Shown here: in pieces, positions 50,632 through 59,825 of the stretch
Layout: every line of letters starts with the position of its first letter
Position numbering within the stretch: the first letter of the stretch is position 1
From: an uncultured Prevotellaceae bacterium
Lineage (GTDB): Bacteria; Bacteroidota; Bacteroidia; Bacteroidales; Bacteroidaceae
Length of the DNA: 59,825 nt
NCBI GenBank assembly: GCA_900315455.1
Contig: OMZE01000041.1
Location: 1-59,825, forward strand
Direction: 5' to 3'
Made by a program: the position numbers and the translations under genes
Notes under the pieces: generated by a model
What the model saw: only the letters and a program-made list of their open reading frames with translations
What the model was told of the DNA's origin: nothing
Databases searched by the model: none

Positions 50632-52209
50632 CTATAGTTTCTGCACCTTACGATATTTTTGGTTTTTACTGTTTGGCTTGTCAGGCTCAGTCATTTCTAT
50701 ATATCCCATTGCAAGGAGTGGTTTTATATACTTGGCAATATGGGTTGGATGATAGCTATAGCCGATGTGTTCAAGAATTTCTCTCGCGCTTCTTGGCAAA
50801 CTACAGAATTGAATGATGTCCTTTTGTGTTCCGTCTAACTTTTTGTATGGGATACGTGGAAGAGTGTTAGTCTTATCTCTATCACCATCTCTATCATTGT
50901 CAGACTGTCCACTATTTTGGTTTACGCTGTCTGTCAGTTGGTTATCTCTATCATCTCTATCATTAACTCTATCATTAACCCCTACATTTTGACGTTCTAT
51001 TATCACCACAAATTCGTTCAATATGTTATCATTGACGAATTGGATGTTCGGCGTGAACTGCATGGCTCTGGTTATTCCACTTCCAGCACCTGTATAGGGT
51101 AGCAGGTTGATGCCATGATTAAACAAGAGTTTGTTTCGAGGAACAGAGACACCATACTTGATGCTCTCGGTACTCACACCCTCAGGCAGTAAGCCTGGGC
51201 TATGAATCTCTATGCGATTGTCAAAGATGAACACGCGCAAAGGGGCTTCTATCACATACGAGCGATGTAGGATGGCGTTGACCACTATCTCAGAAAGCGT
51301 GGCAGAAGACACCTCCAACTCTCCCTGGCTGTTGAAATCTTTTTCAACCTGTATTTGACGAAGGTTTCTTGTCAGGAACGACATGATGTATTTATACAGA
51401 TGAACGGCATTGCCGTCGGCATCTCCACCGCTTTTGTCGCGAAACTCCGTACCGCCGATGCTATTGCCAATAAAGCTCACACAGCGAACAGTGAAGGCAG
51501 GTAACCATCGTTGAGGATACTTGCCCATAAGCATTAAAGCAGCAAGCGTCAATGAGCCATCAGGCAAGACAAGACCATAATTTAGCAATATGCCTTTTGG
51601 GGTCTGGTCTATCAACGATGCCACTTCATCAATCGGTTTATGTTGTAGCTCGTCCATCGTCACTTTTTGCCTCTCATAATCATTCCGAAACCGCCTGATA
51701 AGATACTCCTTGACAGTGGTTTCATCCAAATCTTCAAAGGATGTACCCCTTATCGGCATGCTGTCAGGATGTACCTGCCTATTCTCCATCAGCATGGATA
51801 TTAATTCAGCATTGTCAAAGACTTTGCGCTTGTCAGCTCCTTGTTTTACCCAAATGATACCTTTGTTATCTCGATAGGGTTTGCTTTTTCCTTGTTTGAT
51901 AGTAGCAACGACAATCACCCCATCTTCTATCGGCACGTTTTCTATGTCAATCAGGATTCTTGGAATAACTACATCATCTGCAAGACTTCCCAATGTGCTG
52001 GTTGTTTCCTGCACCTCCTTGAATGACAGTGGATTGACATTGCCGGTCTTATCATCAATACCAACAATAATCATCCCACCGTGGGTGTTGCTGAAAGCAA
52101 CCATCTCGCAGCCAACATCATATTTGTTGTCACGAGTCACGCGTTCCTTAAACTGTATCCTTGTTTGCTCTGCTGTATCTCGTAGTTTGAAGATATCCTC
52201 TGCTGTCAT
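50632..52209 (-). CDS. AlbA_2-type ATP-binding protein (COG2865-like)
   Basis: A 525-residue protein of the putative DNA/ATP-binding family found in mobile and defence islands. N-terminal AlbA_2 domain about 15-135 (EQTRIQFKERVTRDNKYDVGCEMVAFSNTHGGMIIVGIDD), central segment with the VKEYLIRRFRNDY region, and a GHKL-like ATPase (about 300-400: ATLSEIVVNAILHRSY, VFIFDNRIEIHSPG). A low-complexity Asn/Asp/Arg linker (VNDRVNDRDDRDNQ, about 424-460) leads to a C-terminal winged helix (about 465-520, SAREILEHIGYSYHPTHIAKYI). Regulatory or defence-related role is inferred from family. The opposite strand just downstream carries the NVRD-type tandem repeats. Confidence 0.87.
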   Translation of the reverse strand: MTAEDIFKLRDTAEQTRIQFKERVTRDNKYDVGCEMVAFSNTHGGMIIVGIDDKTGNVNPLSFKEVQETTSTLGSLADDVVIPRILIDIENVPIEDGVIVVATIKQGKSKPYRDNKGIIWVKQGADKRKVFDNAELISMLMENRQVHPDSMPIRGTSFEDLDETTVKEYLIRRFRNDYERQKVTMDELQHKPIDEVASLIDQTPKGILLNYGLVLPDGSLTLAALMLMGKYPQRWLPAFTVRCVSFIGNSIGGTEFRDKSGGDADGNAVHLYKYIMSFLTRNLRQIQVEKDFNSQGELEVSSATLSEIVVNAILHRSYVIEAPLRVFIFDNRIEIHSPGLLPEGVSTESIKYGVSVPRNKLLFNHGINLLPYTGAGSGITRAMQFTPNIQFVNDNILNEFVVIIERQNVGVNDRVNDRDDRDNQLTDSVNQNSGQSDNDRDGDRDKTNTLPRIPYKKLDGTQKDIIQFCSLPRSAREILEHIGYSYHPTHIAKYIKPLLAMGYIEMTEPDKPNSKNQKYRKVQKL

Positions 52210-52376
52210 ATTCTATATTATTTGATTAATGACACATACTTGACATTCACAAAAATGTTATGCCCTTGCAAAAAATACATTTTCGCCACAAAGGTAATTA
52301 ATTTTTTCGAGACATCCTTGTCTCAAAGATAATAGAAATGTGATTATGTGGCTATATCATTAATGTATTTGAAAAG

Positions 52377-52407
52377 CCCAGCAACAGCCATTACAGCCGT
52401 TGCCGGG
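52377..52407 (-). terminator. Terminator copy 2
   Basis: Minus-strand RNA CCCGGCAACGGC, loop, GGCUGUUGCUGGG-like, closely similar to the copy at 49633. It ends the paralogue gene. Confidence 0.7.
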
Positions 52408-52436
52408 AACGAACAAAAATGAAACCCTGAGAACAA

Positions 52437-52757
52437 TCATTTCTTCCTTTTGGCCTTTAACTCCTCCATCAGGAAGTAGTCGCTCATGTCCTCTTTCAGG
52501 CCGGGGTCGTTGACCCATTTGTCATGCCAGAATTTCCAACGGTCATTCTCGTTCACTCTTAGGTATCTTCCGAAAAGGATGGCCTCGTTGTTCTCTTCAT
52601 ACCATTGGGTCATCTTCTCTGACTTGTCAGCAATTTGGAAACCCTTATATGCGACGAAAACCGCAAAGATAGCGACGCGCACGAAAGCACCAACGAATAT
52701 AATTCGTTCAATGCGTCGGTTCTTATTGAGCCGATAGATAACCTGCATTTTGTGCAT
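52437..52757 (-). CDS. Single-pass membrane protein, paralogue 2 (short)
   Basis: A 106-residue protein, homologous to the C-terminal part of the 49697 gene product: helix about 18-38 (RIIFVGAFVRVAIFAVFVAY), then WYEENNEAILFGRYLRVNEN, then KFWHDKWVNDPGLKEDMSDYFLM. It lacks the ~80-residue N-terminal soluble part, so it is either a short form or the product of a truncated duplication. ATG 52757 is used (a TTG precedes it). Same terminator type follows both genes. Confidence 0.7.
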   Translation of the reverse strand: MHKMQVIYRLNKNRRIERIIFVGAFVRVAIFAVFVAYKGFQIADKSEKMTQWYEENNEAILFGRYLRVNENDRWKFWHDKWVNDPGLKEDMSDYFLMEELKAKRKK

Positions 52758-52849
52758 CAAATAATATGGAAATCAGGTATGTTTCTCGTCTTCTGAACAT
52801 CTTTTTCAAGTTTTTCGGGGGAAAAGCATGGGGTATGGTTTTTTATTTG

Positions 52850-52857
52850 TACCTTTG
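52850..52857 (+). promoter_or_regulatory. -7 box for the 52929 lipoprotein gene
   Basis: TACCTTTG, perfect match. No TTTG at the expected -33 spacing. Confidence 0.5.
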
Positions 52858-52928
52858 GCTTCGGCAAATGTCCTTCGTATCATCAGGAACAAAACATGAC
52901 TATATTAACCATAAAATAGCATTTCAGA

Positions 52929-53486
52929 ATGAGAAAAAGTTTTTTCTTTTTTGCCATGGCAATGGTAACCGCTGCCATGGTATCGTGCGGCAACAAGACG
53001 GGAGAAGATGAAGGAACCGAAGTCGAGAGCGACACCCTCGTCGAGCAACCCGCCACAGAACAGGAGGTGGCCATCGAGGACCAGACCCAACTCGACTGCG
53101 CCTCGTACACCATCAAGGTGCCGGAAGGATGGAAAGCCCGCAGCCGCATGGTGAACAGTTCGTGCGTGATAGGCTATAAGGAGCCCCCGTTCACCACCGC
53201 GAGTCCGAATTTCGACAGCATGGGCATCGATGCCTTTAAAGCCGAACTCGAGAAACAAGGCTACCAGGCCATGGACGACATCGCCGTCAACGGCAAGACC
53301 TACAAGGTGTTTTATACCGACAAGACCAAAGACAACACCCAGGTGGTATACATCGCCGTGCCCAAGGGCGAGGGTGTGGTCTGCGTGAAACTCAGCGAAG
53401 GTGCCCACAAGATGGACAAGTTGGCTGCCAAGGAGGCACTCCTCAACCATGCGAAGACCATCGCCCATAACATCACATTGAAATAA
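52929..53486 (+). CDS. Lipoprotein of unknown function
   Basis: A 185-residue exported lipoprotein: hydrophobic FFFFAMAMVTAAMVSC with lipobox Cys20, a Glu/Thr-rich acidic linker (about 21-50), and a compact C-terminal domain (YTIKVPEGWKARSRM, TTASPNFDSMG, KVFYTDKTKDNTQVVYIAVP) of alpha-beta character. The phrase IKVPEGWKA is common to small lipoproteins that bind substrate or peptidoglycan, but no family is certain. Confidence 0.78.
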   Translation: MRKSFFFFAMAMVTAAMVSCGNKTGEDEGTEVESDTLVEQPATEQEVAIEDQTQLDCASYTIKVPEGWKARSRMVNSSCVIGYKEPPFTTASPNFDSMGIDAFKAELEKQGYQAMDDIAVNGKTYKVFYTDKTKDNTQVVYIAVPKGEGVVCVKLSEGAHKMDKLAAKEALLNHAKTIAHNITLK

Positions 53487-53506
53487 AACATCCAATCATC
53501 ACTCCA

Positions 53507-53603
53507 TGAGAGTGTGTCGAAATGTTTAGTCGCCTCGGCGAGAACCAGCGGTCACCGTTTGTTTTGTGCGAAGCGCACTCATTTTGACACGCTCTCATTT
53601 TTT
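53507..53603 (+). repeat. Short copy of the GTGTCAAA-type element, terminator-like
   Basis: TGAGAGTGTGTC (53507-53518) and GACACGCTCTCA (53586-53597) pair 11 of 12, followed by six T (53598-53603). Inside are TAGTCGCCTCGGCGAGAACC, the inverse of the phrase in the 3147-3386 element, and GCGAAGCGCACTC. It probably terminates the lipoprotein gene. Confidence 0.65.
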
Positions 53604-53723
53604 GAATGATGGCTTACCTGCCGAACGGGCAGGAACCTGCTTGCCGTTCCCTTTTTCACCCCTTTGCATACCTACGACAACAAAAAATCGGGTCAAGAAA
53701 CACCACATATCAAAAATTTTTCC

Positions 53724-53731
53724 TATTTTTG
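53724..53731 (+). promoter_or_regulatory. -7 box for deoD
   Basis: TATTTTTG, perfect match, about 95 nt before the deoD start. No clear TTTG upstream. Confidence 0.5.
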
Positions 53732-53825
53732 CGAAAACAAGCATTTGATAACCTTCTGTGGGATACCACCACATTATTATAACCATATAACAATCATTTA
53801 TCCACAACCTTAAAAATATAAAGTT

Positions 53826-54533
53826 ATGGCAAAAACACCTACTCCCCATATCGGGGCACAATACGGCGACATCGCCGAGACGGTGATCATGGCAGGCGAC
53901 CCCCTGCGCGTGAAACTGATGGCAGAAACCTTCCTCGAGGAACCCAAACTGTTCAACCAAGTGCGTGGCATGCTGGGATATACCGGCACCTACAAAGGCA
54001 AGCGCGTGAGCGTGATGGGACATGGCATGGGCATTCCCTCCATCTCTATCTACACCTACGAACTCTACAACTTCTATGGCGTAAAACAGATTATCCGCGT
54101 GGGGTCGGCAGGGTCTATACATCCCGACCTGAACATCGGTGACCTCGCCATCGCCATGGGAGCCTGCACCGACTCGAATTACGCAGCACAGTATGAGATG
54201 CCAGGAACCTTCGCTCCCATCGCCGACTTCGACCTGCTGAGAGGTGCTGTCGACGAATGCGAGCGCAGAGGCTTCCACTACAGAGTGGGCAACGTGATGT
54301 CTGCCGATGTGTTCTACTCGGAGAACGCCCACAACGACAAGTGGATTAACATGGGTGTGCTCGCCGTTGAGATGGAGATAGCAGCACTCTACATGAACGC
54401 CGCACGCTCAGGTAACCGTGCCCTGGGCATCTGCACCATCTCCGACAACATCATCACCGGTGAAGCCCTCTCGGCAGAAGAACGCCAAAACACCTTCACC
54501 AACATGATGAAAGTGGCATTCTCACTGGTATAG
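53826..54533 (+). CDS. deoD: Purine-nucleoside phosphorylase DeoD
   Basis: Cleaves purine (deoxy)nucleosides with phosphate to base and ribose-1-phosphate for salvage. 235 residues, the normal hexameric DeoD size. Motifs: GDIAETVIMAGDPLRVK (about 14-30), GHGMGIPSISIYTYEL, RVGSAGSI and the specificity region VEMEIAALY (Glu residues binding ribose, about 178-186). It ends 2 nt before the SDR gene, a likely two-gene operon. Confidence 0.96.
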   Translation: MAKTPTPHIGAQYGDIAETVIMAGDPLRVKLMAETFLEEPKLFNQVRGMLGYTGTYKGKRVSVMGHGMGIPSISIYTYELYNFYGVKQIIRVGSAGSIHPDLNIGDLAIAMGACTDSNYAAQYEMPGTFAPIADFDLLRGAVDECERRGFHYRVGNVMSADVFYSENAHNDKWINMGVLAVEMEIAALYMNAARSGNRALGICTISDNIITGEALSAEERQNTFTNMMKVAFSLV

Positions 54534-54535
54534 CA

Positions 54536-55276
54536 ATGAGGAGAGCCGTAGTGTTGGGTGCTTCGTCGGGCATCGGCATGGAAGTATGCCGGCTGCTACT
54601 CGACGAGGGCTGGACATTGGGTGTGGCATCGCGCCGCACCCCATTGCTCATGCAACTGAAGGAGCAGTGGCCCGACCGCGTGGAGGTGGCTACCATCGAT
54701 GTGAACGACGAAGAAGCACCGCAACAACTGCTCGACCTCATCGCCACCCTCGGTGGCATCCAATTGTTCTTCTATGCCCCAGGCATCGGCAAGCAGAACC
54801 CCTCTCTCGAAGCCGACATCGAGATGGCTACGGTAAACACCAACGCCATGGGATTCACCCGGATGATTGGCACCGCCTACCGCTATATGGCCAAGAACGG
54901 CGGCGGTCACATCGCTGCCATCACCTCTATTGCAGGCACGAAAGGTCTGGGACCGGCACCGTCTTACTCGGCAACAAAGGCATTCCAAAACACCTACCTG
55001 CAGGCGCTGGAACAGTTGGCGAACACTCAGGACCTTCATATCCGTTTCACCGACATCCGACCGGGATTCGTCGACACCGCCCTGCTGGGTGACGACAGCC
55101 ACTACCCCATGCTGCTGAAGAAGGAAGCCGTAGCGAAGGAGATTGTGCGCGCTATCCACCGAAAGGAGCACGTCAGGGTAATAGACTGGCGCTGGCGCAT
55201 TGTCACCGCCTTCTGGCGGAGGATTCCCAAATGGATCTGGAGAAAATTGAGAATTATCCGGACTTCGTCCGATTGA
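54536..55276 (+). CDS. Short-chain dehydrogenase/reductase
   Basis: NAD(P)-dependent oxidoreductase of the classical SDR type, 246 residues. GASSGIG (8-14) is the cofactor motif, YAPGIG takes the place of NAG, TSIAG contains the catalytic Ser, and YSATKA (about 149-154) the Tyr-x-x-x-Lys pair. The C-terminal tail with WRWRIVTAFWRRIPKWIWRKLR is basic/aromatic and may be membrane-bound. Substrate unknown. Follows deoD closely. Confidence 0.92.
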   Translation: MRRAVVLGASSGIGMEVCRLLLDEGWTLGVASRRTPLLMQLKEQWPDRVEVATIDVNDEEAPQQLLDLIATLGGIQLFFYAPGIGKQNPSLEADIEMATVNTNAMGFTRMIGTAYRYMAKNGGGHIAAITSIAGTKGLGPAPSYSATKAFQNTYLQALEQLANTQDLHIRFTDIRPGFVDTALLGDDSHYPMLLKKEAVAKEIVRAIHRKEHVRVIDWRWRIVTAFWRRIPKWIWRKLRIIRTSSD

Positions 55277-55432
55277 AAATTGAAAATTGGCCTTCGGGCG
55301 AAGCCCAAATCTCCAACCTCCAATCTCAAACATCGTGCAAGCCGAGTGCAATGAAGTTTACTTCAATTGCCGAGGTGCCGCCGATGTTCATCATGCTCAG
55401 CATGATAAATCTCAAATCTCAAAATTTATTAT
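55277..55432. repeat. Short intergenic repeats before the Nudix gene
   Basis: ATTGAAAATTGAAAATTGG, then GGCCTTCGG, then CTCCAACCTCCAATCTCAAA, then AAATCTCAAATCTCAAAA before ATG 55433. ATTGAAAATTGGCCTTCGG also occurs after btuB (about 40886-40907). This is a local cluster of simple repeats and small palindromes. Confidence 0.6.
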
Positions 55433-55815
55433 ATGGAAGAAAAGAAACATTACAACGTGGTGGCTGCCGTTGTAGTAGACGACGGCAAGTACCTTTGCAT
55501 GCAACGGTGCCGCACCGAGCATGAGTATGTGTCCGAGCACTGGGAGTTTCCCGGCGGCAAGGTAGAAGAGGGCGAGACCGAACACCATGCCCTGGTGCGC
55601 GAAATCAAGGAAGAGATGGACTGGGACATCTTTGTAGGCAGAAAACTGGGCAGCGTCGTACAGGAGTATCCCGACTTCTGCATCACCCTCAACGCCTACC
55701 TCTGCAAAGGCGGCGAGGGGGAGTTCAAACTGCTCAAACACCTCGACTACAAATGGCTCAGTAAAGAAGAACTGGAGAGTCTGAAATGGACAGAGGGCGA
55801 CCGTAAGTTGCTGCC

Positions 55816-55825
<10 letters not shown>
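55433..55825 (+). CDS. Nudix hydrolase, MutT-like
   Basis: 130 residues with the complete Nudix box: Gly42, Glu48, Arg56-Glu57, Glu60-Glu61 in GGKVEEGETEHHALVREIKEEM. MutT-like enzymes remove oxidised or other aberrant nucleotides such as 8-oxo-dGTP; the EFPGGKVE start and short length match. Its last 10 bases overlap the end of the convergent B3/B4 gene. Confidence 0.93.
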
Positions 55826-58591
<2,766 letters not shown>

Positions 58592-58692
58592 AAGAAATGA
58601 GGAATTATTTGATTTGAGGTTTGAGGTTTAAGGTTTGAGGTTTATCATGCTGCGCATGATTGCCGACGGTGCCTCTGCCTGACGATTACAGG

Positions 58693-58831
58693 CTGAAGTT
58701 TCCTACCCCATATAAACGAACACGAATTCCCCGAATGAACCGAATAGTTAAACCCACCTAAAGGTGGCACGAATGACACGAATTGGAGAATCTATCATTC
58801 GTGTTCGTTACATAAAGATGGGAAACTTCAG
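58693..58831. repeat. Long imperfect palindrome between ligA and the M56 gene
   Basis: CTGAAGTTTCC (58693-58703) pairs with GGAAACTTCAG (58821-58831), and inside AACGAACACGAAT (58715-58727) pairs with ATTCGTGTTCGTT (58797-58809). The centre has CCACCTAAAGGTGG. Related ends occur at 38533-38599. Looks like a non-autonomous palindromic element; short-period tracts (TTTGAGG) lie beside it at 58613-58641. Confidence 0.8.
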
Positions 58832-58910
58832 TTACGGGCACCAAAAGCCGGTATCCGGTTTCGCAAAGAAGGAATGGCGGAAACCGAATACCGGTCGAGG
58901 AAAAGTAATT

Positions 58911-59825
58911 TTAGTCTAATCGGAAAGAGATGGGCACGGTATATTTCACACGTACGGCTTTGCCATCATGCATTCCCGGAGTCCATTTGGGCATAGCGCC
59001 GACAACGCGGATTGCCTCGGCATCGAGGTATTCGTTGACATTTTGGATAACGTGGATATTGCTGATGCTGCCGTCTTTCTCAACGATGAAATTGACAAGG
59101 ACCCTGCCCTGAATACCTGCTTTAGAGGCTGATTCAGGATAATGGATATTCTCTGAGAGAAATTTCATAAAGGCTTCAATGCCGCCAGGGTATTCCGGCA
59201 TCTTCTCCACCACGTCGAAGGCTTCCGAGTCATGGGTTTCGGGGTACAGGTCAACTACAACGACTTCGGCGTCATCTGATGGGGCTGCGGAGGAAGATGG
59301 AGTCCACGTTCCCGTTGCAGTCTCGCGTGCCGCATCCTTGGTGGTGACGATGATGACCCCGTTCTTTCCTTCCTCACCAAACACCTCGAGAGAAGCTTGG
59401 TCTTTCAAGACGCTGATATTGTCGACGGTTTGAGGATCGAGCGCCTGCAACTCCTCCATGGTGGCGTGCTTGCCGTCGATAACGACGAGAGGATTATCCA
59501 CACCATCCTTCAACTCAACATGGATACTGACAGGCGTAGTGGCTGCCGTGTCGGCTTGCACCTCGATGGTCGTGCCATCCACTTTCACCTTGCCGGCCTT
59601 GCGGCCCTTCTTCACGATTTTCTTTTGAGGCTGTTGATAGACATATTCGGTAACGGTCTCGGCATTGAGAGCCAGGACAGCGCCCAAGATGGGCAGGAGG
59701 GCTAACAGTTTCAGCCAACTCTTGCTATTGGATTTCTTATGGTTAAGCATCATTTTTATGCGGTTTTTGAGGGTACTGTGAGTAATGCCGTTGGCTATGG
59801 AGTACCCGCCACTGACAACGGCCTT
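58911..59825 (-). CDS. M56 peptidase/TonB-type protein, 3' part (cut by window)
   Basis: Open to the right edge, so the N-terminal part is missing. Last ~305 codons: GITHSTLKNRIKMMLNHKKS then WLKLLALLPILGAVLAL is the end of an M56 (BlaR1-like) membrane metallopeptidase. It is followed by a periplasmic part with a plug-like repeat (LDPQTVDNISVLKDQASLEVFGEEGKNGVIIVTTK, about 105-140 from the 59753 ATG), and a C-terminal TonB domain (GRVLVNFIVEKDGSISNIHVI, MPKWTPGMHDGKAVRVKYTVPISF). The M56-TonB fusion is common in Bacteroidetes; a complete sensor role is inferred. An internal ATG at 59753 exists, but the frame stays open upstream. Confidence 0.85.
   Translation of the reverse strand, partial: KAVVSGGYSIANGITHSTLKNRIKMMLNHKKSNSKSWLKLLALLPILGAVLALNAETVTEYVYQQPQKKIVKKGRKAGKVKVDGTTIEVQADTAATTPVSIHVELKDGVDNPLVVIDGKHATMEELQALDPQTVDNISVLKDQASLEVFGEEGKNGVIIVTTKDAARETATGTWTPSSSAAPSDDAEVVVVDLYPETHDSEAFDVVEKMPEYPGGIEAFMKFLSENIHYPESASKAGIQGRVLVNFIVEKDGSISNIHVIQNVNEYLDAEAIRVVGAMPKWTPGMHDGKAVRVKYTVPISFRLD

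Overview
The window looks like chromosome from a Bacteroidales bacterium, most likely Prevotella or a close relative. Reasons: many genes are preceded by the Bacteroidetes-type promoter (TTTG, 19-24 nt, TAnnTTTG); there are many Cys-lipoproteins and OmpA/TonB-type envelope proteins; the central-metabolism operons (ffh-folD-korDABC; a combined Phe/Tyr operon with a DAHP synthase-chorismate mutase fusion) have a Bacteroidales layout; and a BtuB/BtuG-type corrinoid uptake operon is present. The call rests on recognition of families, not on a database search.

Layout. 0.1-3.1 kb: a secreted Ntn-hydrolase, a lipoprotein with a structured upstream region, a small HExxH protein. 3.1-4.6 kb: an array of promoter-bearing intergenic repeats feeding lptB. 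5.0-6.8 kb: an IS1182-type insertion sequence inside an intergenic repeat. 7.1-9.7 kb: a lipoprotein, an OmpA-family protein and a secreted protein. 10.1-13.2 kb: cobU-cobT-cobS-cobC, the late steps of cobalamin assembly, with a 31-bp tandem repeat across the cobT/cobS junction. 13.2-25.9 kb: a type I-B CRISPR-Cas locus (58 repeats, 57 spacers by manual count; cas6-cas5-cas3-cas8-cas7-rhuM-cas4-cas1-cas2 on the minus strand, leader between cas2 and the array). 26.5-33 kb: a lipoprotein, then the minus-strand operon ffh-folD-TPR-korD-korA-korB-korC. 33.2-38.4 kb: minus-strand aromatic amino-acid operon pheA-aminotransferase-aroF/aroQ-tyrA plus an EEP-family phosphatase, preceded by a Tyr/Phe-rich leader peptide and a textbook-style attenuator. 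38.7-45.3 kb: cobalamin riboswitch, btuB, a BtuG-like lipoprotein and a protein of three near-identical DUF4465-type domains. 45.6-52.8 kb: accessory region with an NRPS fragment, a GNAT fusion, a Dam-type methylase/HNH restriction pair, an AlbA-type ATP-binding protein, and two paralogous membrane proteins with matching terminators. 52.9-59.8 kb: lipoprotein, deoD, SDR, Nudix, B3/B4-domain protein, ligA and the 3' part of an M56/TonB gene cut by the window edge.

How it fits together. The cob and btu operons are two halves of one salvage strategy: BtuB and its surface partners import corrinoids under riboswitch control, and CobUTSC finish the nucleotide loop. The pheA operon carries the shikimate entry step and both branch-point enzymes under one attenuator that appears to read Phe and Tyr charging. 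The accessory parts (CRISPR-Cas with an embedded RhuM gene, the R-M pair, AlbA protein, IS) form defence-like islands between conserved operons.

Most worth following up: the Tyr/Phe attenuator (38194-38387), the rhuM gene placed inside the cas operon (19006-20016), the spacer acquired twice with one fixed end (14776-14811 and 15748-15785), the tandem promoter repeats (3421-3732, 9974-10127), and the 31-bp cobT/cobS repeat (11697-11820).
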